64,000 nt of DNA from Colocasia esculenta (lineage: Eukaryota > Streptophyta > Magnoliopsida > Alismatales > Araceae). Numbering within the stretch: the first letter of the stretch is position 1; every line of letters begins with the position of its first letter. Location of the stretch: the NCBI GenBank assembly GCA_014218235.1, contig CM024766.1, forward strand, positions 17,333,346 through 17,397,345, in the 5' to 3' direction. Of the stretch, positions 11,144 through 20,702 are shown piece by piece. The notes below the pieces were generated by a model. It saw only the letters and a list, made by a program, of their open reading frames with translations. It was not told the DNA's origin and did no database searches. The translations under genes and the position numbers were made by a program.

Positions 11144-11181
<38 letters not shown>
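11091..11181 (+). repeat. (CT)n microsatellite with interruptions
   Basis: Mostly CT dinucleotides with a few CC interruptions. It lies in the right half of the inverted-repeat element, just outside element A. Confidence 0.95.
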
Positions 11182-11184
<3 letters not shown>

Positions 11185-11863
11185 TATTCTAGTAAATTCA
11201 TCCATTATTTAACAGTTCTGTTAGGTGATAACAGAATATTCTTGGCATTCCTGCCATTCTGATGGCCAACTAATAGGGACATAACTGATTATTTTTTTGG
11301 ATTTCAGGGGGATAGGGTACAATATGCAGATTTCAGGGATATACATTGTATTTCAGGGTATATATGTAATTTTCCCTACATTTTAAAGTAGAAATTTCTT
11401 TTAGGAGGTACTTCCAAAATTGATAACCAATATTTTAAATTGTTTGTCACCAGAACAGAACTCTATATTCAACTAAACCACTTGATTCGCAGACAACCAA
11501 AAGACTACATTTCTCCCAACCAAATAGCAGAGGCACCTGAGTTTGACTCCTGATATAAACAATCAAGCAATGTCAATAATAAATACATTTGACAAAATGG
11601 GGGATGATGGATGATCATGACATAGAGAATATTCAGTTACTGTCATATTGGAGAAAATTTGTCAAGTTTCAAGCTGAAGTAGCAAGCATAAGTAGTCCAT
11701 GGGATGACATATGAAAGTTTTCTATAGGATTTTATTAGTATTCTGAAACATTTCACTGAACTTGAGACCTTGATATCCAACATTTGTATTAATCCATATT
11801 TGTCATTTCTTCTCCAAGTAAGCATGCTTTATAGTCATGTAAATAGCTTATCTGCTCACCACT

Positions 11864-12150
11864 ATTATTATTATTTTTTTAAAAGGGGGTAGTACCATGT
11901 ATATTGTAAAAGAAAATTGAAGATTTACATGAATAGGTGGGACACAGCCCAAAAAGAAACATTCCTCCTCAAAACACCTGTACATCAAAGCTCACACCAG
12001 AAGGGTGTGAAACATCAACCCTCCAAACACCCAAAAAGAGTAAGACTGAGGAATTCACATTAGCAATATTATTGTCCATTCCTCAACTCTAGCCCTGAAA
12101 AATGTCCTATGGCTTCCTGAACTCGCGACTCCCTTCTGAAGATCTATTCT
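11864..12150 (-). mobile_element. LINE 3' UTR remnant
   Basis: On the minus strand the segment ends ACATGGTACTACCCCCTTTT, followed by an A-rich tail with AATAATAATAATAG, the usual form of plant L1-type 3' ends. No coding part is left here. The ORF2 end at 14271-14459, same strand, may belong to the same copy, split by later insertions. Confidence 0.45.
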
Positions 12151-12307
12151 GGTGACGGACAATTTAAAATATTGGTTATGATAACTTGTGTGTCGTTGAT
12201 CCTGTTCTAAGGCCCCGAATCATGCATCTAAGGATCAATTTTGGATCTATCTCCTAAAAGAAATTTTCACTTTAAATGTAGGGAAAATTACATATATACT
12301 CCTGAAA

Positions 12308-13353
12308 CATGGTTTGCCAAAGTAGGGCGAATCGGTGCGAATCACAAAAAAGCCGGTCTATGATTCGCCTGATTCGGCCGGTTCACATGCGAACCGATGA
12401 ATCGAACAGCATCGGGCCCGATTCGCTTGATGCGTGTCTGATTCGCCAACATGCTTAAGTTTCGGCGGAAACCCTGTGAAACTCATAACTTATTTACATT
12501 TTATATCATTTAAGTAAATGTTATAACCTTTACTTAAGATATTACACGTAAATAAGGAAGTACCCCGCATGTGAATCCAATAAAAATATCAAAAAATCAT
12601 ATTTCTAACCAATAAAAAGTCAACTCTCCCATTGAAGAAGAAAATCGCGATTTTGGTGATTCCATCAACTAACGTCTTTCTAATCCCTTATAATTTGACC
12701 TATCTAAAAATTTCATTCAAATAAATCCAATAGAACACTAAAAATCTAAAGTTCGGTGAAAAAGGTCACACATTCATATGACTTCTCCAAGGGAGTCACT
12801 CTCCTACTGACTAGGACTTAGTTGCAATCAATAGAAGAGTCACTCTTTTAGAGAAGTCATATGCACGTTTGAATTTTTCTATTGAACTTTAGATTTTTAG
12901 TGTTCTATTAGGTTTATTTGAATTATAAAATTTATATAGACCAAATTATAAGAGATTAGAAAAGTTGTTATTTTGATAGAATCACCAAAATCGCGATTTT
13001 CTTCTTGGATGAGAGAGTTGACTTTTTATTGGTAAGAGATATATTTTTTTAATATTTTTATTAGATTCAAATGAAAGGTACTTTCTTATTTACATATAAT
13101 ATCTTAAGTAAATGAAACAACAAATTAGTTCCATGTAATCTCACGTGAATCATTGAATCCATTCTCATATCTGGCATACATATGTTACATATATGCATGC
13201 ATATATGTCATACATATACATATATATGTATATATATTCATTATAATACATAATATATATTATATTAATATATATATTATATGTATACATGCGAATCAGA
13301 TCAAATCAGGACAAATCTGATTACAGTCCGAATCGGCGATCTGACAAACCATG
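12308..13353. mobile_element. hAT-type non-autonomous element with GATTCG-rich ends
   Basis: A 1046-base element bounded by CATGGTTTG and CAAACCATG, flanked by the 8-base duplication TCCTGAAA (12300-12307 and 13354-13361). The un-inserted inverted arm at about 11354-11361 shows a single copy at that site. The ends are rich in GATTCG/CGAATC and the interior is a large foldback. No transposase frame. The 8-bp duplication and short TIR indicate hAT. Confidence 0.85.
12528..13114. repeat. foldback inside the hAT element
   Basis: Left arm about 12528-12800 and right arm about 12850-13114 are imperfect inverted copies. Landmarks present in both arms include TTACTTAAGATATT, AATAAAAAGTCAACTCTC and AAATCGCGATTTTGGTGAT. 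A transcript could form a hairpin of more than 250 pairs. Confidence 0.8.
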
Positions 13354-13435
13354 TCCTGAAATACATCATATTCATATATATATCCCTGAAATCTGCATAT
13401 TATACCCTATACCCCTGAAATCCACAAAATTAATC

Positions 13436-14270
13436 ACGTTTGTTGCTGAGAGCCTGAGACAACATTAAAATCTCACCATGGGTAACTTACCAGCTGTATC
13501 TATCACTTTACCAGACAGACCTTAACCATCAGAATTCAGTAAGAAATATCATAAGATTACTTTATAAAAGTACTAGTCAAAAGCCAAAAGCCATCAATCA
13601 AATGTAGTGTACGATCCAACAGGCATGTTAGAGAAACAGCATTCATATATGACTCCTTTGAAACACTGGTCTCACCAGAACGATGTCTAAACACAACCAA
13701 AACCAATCCAGAGTTCACTAGAATTGTCAACCTCTTTAAACCAAAGAAATTTCAGAATCATTATTAGATGGTTCTAGATAAATTAATCTAAATAGCACCC
13801 TAGTAGATGATGAAAGAAACAGTTAGAATTGTGTATGAGTATCCAAACAAAGTATTGAGCCCATGCTGGTGGTCATTACATTGATTGCTTGGTGCTCACA
13901 CATCACTTTGTTAATTCATCAATTGCTGCAACATCATACTAAGACTGCACATTCCCAGCGGCCATATGCTACATCATCCATTAAGCCATTAAGATCTGAT
14001 TGTCAATATCCATGTAGAAAAGATTATATGGCCTACACCCAATAACTTTTTCCTTGGATGGTTGTCATCTCAGCACAATTTATAAGGTAAAAATTGAAAA
14101 AAGAAAATGATAAAATATGGCAAGTCCAGTGAGAGATCAACTCAGAAATCCATCAAGATTTTGGACTATAGCTGCCCCTCCTTCCACTTGGTATAAGCCC
14201 CTAGGAAACACCCAATTTCAAAGTAAATTTTCTCCAATCGTCACTCTGGACAATAAATTTGATTCCCCAG
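13436..14270. other. intergenic or decayed repeat
   Basis: No gene recognised. The sequence near 14110-14270 may be further LINE 3' sequence adjoining the fragment to its right. Confidence 0.35.
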
Positions 14271-14459
14271 TTATTTATCCACGAAGAGCAAATTCCAATC
14301 ATGCAGCCATTGAATATGAATCTTGGCAATGCTAGATGGGTGTCTAAATGCCTCTCTAAGGATGCTTTTGTCTCTTTCTTGCCATATGGAACACATCATA
14401 GTGAGAATGCATAACATCCATAGATCCTTGTCATTATCAGCCAGATGATATTTATTCAA
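14271..14459 (-). pseudogene. LINE ORF2 C-terminal fragment
   Basis: A 62-residue minus-strand frame with DLWMLCILTMMCSIWQERD and a following basic stretch, resembling the C-terminal part of plant LINE reverse transcriptases beyond the zf-RVT domain (usual form WxxLLxxxWxIWxERN). It is short and lacks catalytic residues, so the call is tentative. Confidence 0.4.
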
Positions 14460-14937
14460 TTTGTCTCACTTGGTCATGTATGTTCTGTTGTAATCTGTTC
14501 CAAATTTCCAATCAACTTGTGCTATCTTGAATTTCCTCGAAAAAAGAGAAAAAAACTTGTACTACCTGTGGGCACATGGATTTTGACCATTGTCTTGGAT
14601 CTCGGTCAATCCATTAGGCCTATTTGACTTGACCCATTGGTTGCATGTAGCAACCCGAATTTTTAAATATAAATAAATGAGAAAATTCATTATCACATGT
14701 GGGATATTGCTACGGAATTAAATGAAGATTTATGTTCAGATATTAAACAATAAGGAGTAATAAAGAATGTGGGTCAAAACATAAATAATTAGGTTGGTCA
14801 ACACTAAACAAAGTCTTAAGATGAATAATCCCGATAATGATAAAAGTCATTATCGCATGTGCAAACCAACTCGAAATCACACGAAATTTTAGGAAAACAA
14901 ATTAAATAATGGGATACAAATAATAATAAAGAAATTA

Positions 14938-15409
14938 TGATGCGACACCACAGAGAAGAGGAGGCGAGGAAGAGAGAAGAAGAAAGAGTGGACCTCGCAG
15001 GGGAGAAGGGGGGAAAGCAGAGAGAGAGAGAGAGAGAAGACGCAGGGAGAGGCACAAAGGAGAAAAGATAGGGGAAAGACGGCGGCTCAAAGGAATTTCT
15101 TTATTTCTCAACTTCAATACCTCTATTCGAGGTTTACAAGAGTTTTATATAGGGATTAAACCCTAAGACTCCCAAATGATATATAAATAATAATGACCAT
15201 CACAACCTTGGGACCTAAATTTGGCTAAAATTGTACCCGAAAATGACCAAAAATAAAAATGCACTATTAGGCCTTATTTGGGCCTTATTCTTATAATCAA
15301 ATACTCAAATAACTAAGTAAATACATCAATAATGTGGGAACTCTTCGCCAAGCCATAAAGATGTCGTTATCGTCGAATTTACGTTATCCGTAGTCCCACT
15401 TCCACATCA
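14938..15409 (-). repeat. 3' LTR of element B
   Basis: 472 bases, plus-strand ends TGATGCGACACC and TTCCACATCA. It is not alignable by eye to the LTRs of element A except for the TGATGCG start and general layout. Confidence 0.9.
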
Positions 15410-15574
15410 TTCTCCCCCTCTTCGAAAAAATTCGTCCTTGAATTTTGAAGTGTCGAAGTAGGAGGAAAACGAACACCAGAGTGCACAAATAGAACTCCAT
15501 GTAAACACTCATATCAAGGACCTTGAATTGGTGCATTGTAGACGAATCACAGAATGTCAGCCACTTCAGATCAA

Positions 15575-16270
15575 CTAAGGTTGTTTCCACTCAATCACAT
15601 CAATAGTCTGATCAATTGGCAGCACATCAACTAGAGCAGACCCATCAACTGGAGTAAGTACAGATAGAGGAGCTGCAAATATATCAGAAGATATACGACC
15701 CAACCCGGATCGCACAAATGATGTCTGATCCCACATCAACTGCGAGTAGTGGATCCTCTTCGAACAATGTGTCCTCAAACAAATCAAATCCAGCCTCTGC
15801 AATCAATCTATGATCCCATCTAAGAGCTAATGATGCTTCTGTCATAGCTGAAAATACTGAGCATGTCTTAACAGCTTTTGCAGTGCAATATAATATGAAT
15901 CATACACTCGAAAAGACTTGTTGTAACCCTCTGGATGTATAAGACAAAATCTTGCTTGATGATCAATTATAACTCGATGCTCATCCATCCAGACTCGACC
16001 CAAAGATATTCCTGATCCATTGAGTATAATTGTACACCAGACATCATCATAATATCGGTAGGATTTCGACGTCTTGGTGCATTTGAAGCGATGAAAGAAT
16101 GGTATGTATACTTGATCTCGGGAGAATTTAATATAATCTGAATTAGATAGAGAATCAACAATAGATTGAGAAATAGAATTACCCCAAGAGCTCTCGTAAA
16201 TGTCACCGTGGTCTGTAAATATTCTGGCAACTCGACCTCAAATTTGATACTCACGATGAAGACGACAATG
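15575..16270 (-). pseudogene. conserved frame of unknown function in element B (decayed)
   Basis: Minus-strand translation gives SISQSIVD, VWCTIILNGSGISLGRVW, DEHRVIIDH, and further on MWDQTSFVRSGL and DQTIDVIEW, each aligning in the same order with the frame of element A. Stops (for example TGA at 15842-15844) and a frameshift near 16190 break it. An upstream stretch SIKFEVELPEYL may correspond to SIQFRIHLGNLL of element A. As there, the middle resembles the end of a retropepsin fold without a visible catalytic Asp. Function unknown. Confidence 0.6.
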
Positions 16271-16299
16271 CGTGGCTGGCGAGACTTCGTGACAGAAGC

Positions 16300-17390
16300 G
16301 ATGCGGGCTAGACACATAGCAGAGGCAGTGCGGGCTGAGCCGTGAAGGGCAACGAGGGCGTGGCTGAAAAATCTCATGTTGCAAACCGGGAAATAGACGA
16401 GTACTGGAGGTTCCTCGTTGATGTTCGGAGCACCGTGCTGGTTCATCGACATCTGCTGGCCGTGTCACCCAGACGCGCTGGGCGCCGCACGGCAGTCGCA
16501 TCTTCAAAGGCGGGGCGGCTGTTCGCACGACTGTTGTGCAGTGCGGTAAGCCGGTTAGCCCTTCCCACATGGTCGAGTGGGAGGCGCGCTCGAAGGGAAA
16601 GGAGAACAGCTACGATGGGCCCGAGGAGACGTCGTTCGTGTACAGAACAAACCACGTGCTGCAGGGCGGCGACGGTGTCGCTGGCGGACTTTGGTGGAGG
16701 TGTGCCCTCCGCGCCTTCGCACGGTGACGTGGAAGGCGAGCGACGCGGGGGAAAAGGAGGTGGAGGCGACACGAGCCGGCGCGTGGACGGACAGGGTGGA
16801 GAGTCGAGGACTGCGGCGGCAGCCGCGGGCGACTAGACCTTCGCGCGCGAAGGTGCGCGTGAGCGTGGGTGGGGCAGACCCCAGACTGCCGTGTACCTGC
16901 GCGGAGATGAGGTCTCCCAGTCTGCTCAACGACGCGGACGGCTGGGCGTGGCGTGTAGCGCCGGCGTGTGAGGCGGGCCGCTGGCGTGGCTCCACCTGTG
17001 CGCAAGGGCGACGACGGTGAGGGTCTGGGCAGTCCACGAAGCGACCCGATCGCAGCGCGCAGGAGAGGAGGACTGAAAGAGGGCGCGTGGAGCGGAGCCT
17101 TCACGCTCACGGCGTGAAGTGGAGGTGTCGCAGGCGATGCGCCTGGGCCTGGGCCTGCGCGGACGACGAGAGGCGTGCAGAGTGGTCACGTGCGTCGATT
17201 GCTGGCGGGGTCCCGCCTATACACTAGGGCGACGTAGGCAGAAGGCGTACGAGGTCCTCTCACGGTGCAGAGTGGATCGGATTGTTTGCAAGGGAGAATA
17301 GAAAAGGAAATCGGAGCAGGGCTCTGTGCAGACGGGAAAGGAGAAGACAGCTGGCCAGGACTCGGCTCCGTGGAAGAAGTCGATAACCTG
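16300..17390. other. GC-rich leader of element B
   Basis: About 1.1 kb of strongly GC-rich, CpG-containing sequence between the primer site and the conserved frame, quite unlike the AT-rich LTR around it. Several long overlapping frames exist on both strands because stops are rare at this composition; none resembles a known protein. It may be captured host sequence or a long structured leader. Confidence 0.5.
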
Positions 17391-17391
17391 T

Positions 17392-17403
17392 CTTTGATAC
17401 CAA
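17392..17403 (-). other. primer-binding site of element B
   Basis: Minus strand TGGTATCAAAGA beside the 5' LTR; it keeps the first nine bases of the initiator tRNA-Met complement. Confidence 0.7.
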
Positions 17404-17405
17404 AC

Positions 17406-17873
17406 TGATGCGGCACCATAGAAAAGAGGAGGCGAGGAAGAGAGAAGAAGAAAGAGTGGACCTCGCAGGGGAGAAGGGGGGAAAGCAGAGAGAGAGAGAG
17501 AGAAGACGCAGGGAGAGGCGTAGAGGAGAAAAAGATAGGGGGAAAGATGGCGGCTTAAAGGAATTTCTTTATTTCTCAACTTTAATACCTTATACCTCTA
17601 TTCGAGGTTTACAAGAGTTTTATATAAGGATTAAACCCTAAGACTCCCAAATGATATAATAATGACCATATGGACCTAAATTAGGCTAAAATCATACCAA
17701 AAAATAACCAGAAAATAGAAAATACACTATTGGGCCTTATTTGAGCCTTATTCTTACAATCAAATACTCAAATAACTAAAGTAAATACATCAATAATGTG
17801 GGAACTCTTCGCCAAGCCATAAAGATATCGTTATCGTCGAATTTACGTTGTCTGTAGTCCCACTTTCACATCA
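17406..17873 (-). repeat. 5' LTR of element B
   Basis: 468 bases, near identical to 14938-15409 with scattered substitutions and a few small indels. Confidence 0.9.
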
Positions 17874-18213
17874 AATTATAGTCAAACAAATATGTTTGGA
17901 TTAGTAAAATCATAAACTCCGACTTAAGGTGATAAAATTTGATAATGTCGAAAACTCATTATCATAGGTAACTAAGTCATGTGAAATAGATGTTTAATGT
18001 TCAATCATGTTTATTGGGCTCAATAAGAAGCCAAATATAATAAATTAATATTTAAAATTAGTGATAACCCAATAACCACCCTTAAAGTTGGTTAATTAAG
18101 CATAAAAGTGTGTCAAATGGGCCATGGTACAAGTTTAAACCCTAGTCCAATTGGGGAGCACGAATTGGCTTCCACTTACCCTCTTAATTGGGGTGGGATT
18201 AGACGGAAATAGC

Positions 18214-18221
18214 TATATAAA
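18214..18221 (+). promoter_or_regulatory. TATA box of the long solo LTR
   Basis: AGCTATATAAAAGAGC in the plus orientation of the LTR, a plausible U3 promoter element. Whether it is active is unknown. Confidence 0.45.
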
Positions 18222-19261
18222 AGAGCTCTAATCATGGTAGGACTCCTACCCTCAATATTAGGAAACTTAAAGTCGTTTTTGCACAACCCTACCCTTATAA
18301 ATATATCATAAACTCTCCATGGCCGCCCCCAACCTTCTCCTAACCTTGCTAGACGTGGTGGATCGGCTAGGAGCAAGAAGAGGAGAGAGCAAAGATTTGG
18401 GCGTTCTTAAACAAACGTGGTTCTTCATCCCCTTTGCAAAAGATATTCAAAATGTAGGTAATTTCGGGCCAAACTCTAATTAAACTTGTTCATAGATACC
18501 TCTCCATGTCCCAAGCATGTTAGACAAGTTTTTCCTAATTTATATCGTGCATATGCACCGAATTAAAGCCCCAAAGTTTCAGTCCCCAAAGTTTCAGTTT
18601 TTGTATTCATACGAGTCACATGTTCTTGGTATTGTATCTCTTAAACCCCTCATCTAAAATTCATGAAACTTTGACTGAAAATTCTTCAACATGTTAGGAA
18701 GGATTCCCCTCTATTTTCCCCAATTTTTATGCATTGGTTTGATAGTATTAAGCGTTTTCCAAGCATATTGCGAATTAGGGCTTTTTGGTCATAAAATTAA
18801 AATTCACACATCCCTAGGTCAAATTGATTCAAATAAAATATATAGGGACCTTCTAAAACTTGTTTGAAACAAGTTTTATGTTAAGAGTTTCTCCAAAATC
18901 AGATTAGAAAGGTGTTTTTCAAAGCCAACAAAGAAATCGTGTTTTCTGCAAATCCCTATTCTTATCTGGGCACACTGTGCCGCAGTGCTTGAATGAACTA
19001 GGTTGGCCTAATGCGCCTGCCCTTTTTGAAATTTTCATCCCGCCAAAAGAGCCCCCATGCGGCGGCACACTATGCCGAGCTGGAGGTGCCCTGCTGCCCT
19101 ACTGTTTGGTTCTTTGCCTCTCTCGGCTGGCTCATTAGACCGAGCCCTCCCCTTGTCTTGCCAACATGTTTTTTTTATTTTTTTCTCTTGTCTTTTTGCA
19201 TAGAAACCCCTAAATCTTATTTATTATTTGAAATAGGCCAACCAGTAGTATTTTTTAAGCC

Positions 19262-19641
19262 CTAAATAAACCTGATTAAGATTGATTAAGCCAGATTAAA
19301 TCTATTTAAAGTCTGATTAAGCTTGATTAAGTGTTATTAAGCCCTATTTAAGTATGATTAAGCCAGATTAAGTCTATTTAAAGTCTGATTAAGTTTGATT
19401 AAGTGTTATTAAGACCTAACTAAGTCTGATTAAGGTCTAATTAAATTTTATTAAGATTCATTAAGCTTGAATAAGTTCTAATTAAGTTTAATTAAGCTTG
19501 ATTAAGTCTCATTAAGTTTGATTAAGTCCTAATTAACTCTAATTAAGTCTCGTTAATCCTAATTAACCTTGATTAAGTTCAATTAAGCTTGATTAAGCCA
19601 TGATTAAGTTTGATTAAGTTCTATTAAGTTTTATTAAGCAT
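19262..19641 (+). repeat. degenerate ~10-bp GATTAAG array
   Basis: About 35 tandem, imperfect units of the form TCTGATTAAG or CTTGATTAAG, mostly spaced 10 to 11 bases, inside the solo LTR. Non-coding. Confidence 0.85.
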
Positions 19642-20349
19642 GATTTTCATACTGCCAGCAATATAAAATTTGTTTAACCCATTTTTAAAGACATTAATAA
19701 CTTGAAATCTTATTCTAATATTTTTAATGGTATAATCATGTCTCTGTTACCATCTGATTAATCTTATTCATCATCTTATGCTCATTTTATGGTTAAAATA
19801 ATAACTTAAACTTGAATGAAAATTGGCTTGGTGATAATGGCATGTAGAGAACCTTACCTTAACCATGCATAGCTTTTAATTTATTCTACATGTTATATAA
19901 TGATCTTCTTTTATTTGGACTTTCTTGATTTTTAAACTTGTCTTATTAGTTACTCCCCATGTTTGTCATAATTCTCTTGCTATTCTATAACACACGTGAT
20001 TTGACAAGTTTTCGATACACGTTACACTTGTACACTTGCACAAGTTAGGCAACCCTTTCTTGACAAATTGGAACCTCTCTGTTGTACATTCCGTTCTAGC
20101 AGACTAAGAACCTTTTGTTAAGACCTTCGTAAGTCTCCGTACTTCATGGATTCCCTCATAGAGACCGAGCTGCTTGTACCATTGAAGTTCCTAGGAGATA
20201 GTGTGCACTTTTCTTTCTCATATTACTCCCTCGGCATTAGTCCAAATTGAATGACAAGACATTAATGGATTATTAAGTTAAAATTACGCGTGATTATTCT
20301 CTTTACAATTGTGATTTTGAATCTTTGTCCTTGACATGATAGTCTTGAA

Positions 20350-20702
20350 CAAGGTTTGACGGATCGGGATCGGAAGGCGAATCGGATTTCTCTTGATCCG
20401 ATTCGATTCCCCCCGAATCGACCCGAATCGATCCGCATCGGATCGATTCTCATGGGTATAATATATAATATATCATATATATGATATTTATAATGTATAA
20501 TATATATTATTAATATGATATAATATATAATATATCATATATATGATATTTATAATGTATAATATATATTATTAATATGATATAATAATATTATATATAT
20601 GAGGCGAATCGGACCGAATCGATGGAATCGAGGATCGGGTTTTCCCTGATCCGATGCGATACGGGGGTATCGGGCCGGCACGATCCGGCACGCCAAACCT
20701 TG
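20350..20702. mobile_element. hAT MITE with GATCGG-rich ends
   Basis: 353 bases with termini CAAGGTTTGAC and GCCAAACCTTG, flanked by the 8-base duplication GTCTTGAA (20342-20349 and 20703-20710). The ends are rich in GAATCG/GATCGG, and the centre is a tandem array of a roughly 66-base AT-only unit (about 20457-20605). No coding capacity. The design matches the hAT element at 12308-13353. Confidence 0.88.

Larger units (their letters stand above)
8353..11376. mobile_element. inverted-repeat element with CCCTGAAAT-type modules, interrupted by an LTR element
   Basis: The left end (8353-8470) and right end (11280-11376) are inverted copies built from repeated modules of the type ATACCCCTGAAAT, roughly every 30 bases, with an outer GGGAAAATTACATATATA-like terminus. 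The GC-rich interior carries two (CT)n tracts and is split by the LTR element 8988-11021. A decayed 9-base flank match (TAAATTTAA against TACATTTTA) is only suggestive. Homology to a second copy at 12160-13435 runs past the presumed terminus, so the true end is uncertain. No transposase was found. Superfamily is unassigned. Confidence 0.5.
11288..13435. repeat. large inverted pair of repeat arms
   Basis: The arm 11288-11455 is repeated in reverse complement at 12160-12307 plus 13362-13435, the second arm being split by a hAT element. Shared landmarks are CAATTTAAAATATTGGTTAT, CCTCCTAAAAGAAATTT, TGTAGGGAAAATTACATATA and the CCCTGAAAT modules. Homology crosses the presumed element terminus, so the arrangement is either two inverted copies of a larger element or an inverted duplication. 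Confidence 0.65.
14938..17873 (-). mobile_element. non-autonomous LTR retrotransposon B (minus orientation)
   Basis: Two LTRs (14938-15409 and 17406-17873) with TG...CA ends, flanked by AATTA on both sides (14933-14937 and 17874-17878). On the minus strand TGGTATCAAAGA lies beside the right LTR (primer site, decayed initiator tRNA-Met type) and GAGGGGGAGAA beside the left LTR (polypurine tract). The 2.0-kb interior has a GC-rich leader of about 1.1 kb and one decayed frame homologous to that of element A. No RT or integrase. Confidence 0.9.

Noticed and set aside
10870..11205. Arg/Glu repeat protein
   Set aside because: Translation of the (CT)n microsatellite on the minus strand.
16342..17110. 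Several 100-166 residue frames on both strands
   Set aside because: They overlap in opposite directions in GC-rich DNA where stops are rare; none shows a known motif.
19262..19641. CRISPR-like array
   Set aside because: Contiguous degenerate 10-base units with no spacers, in a plant LTR.
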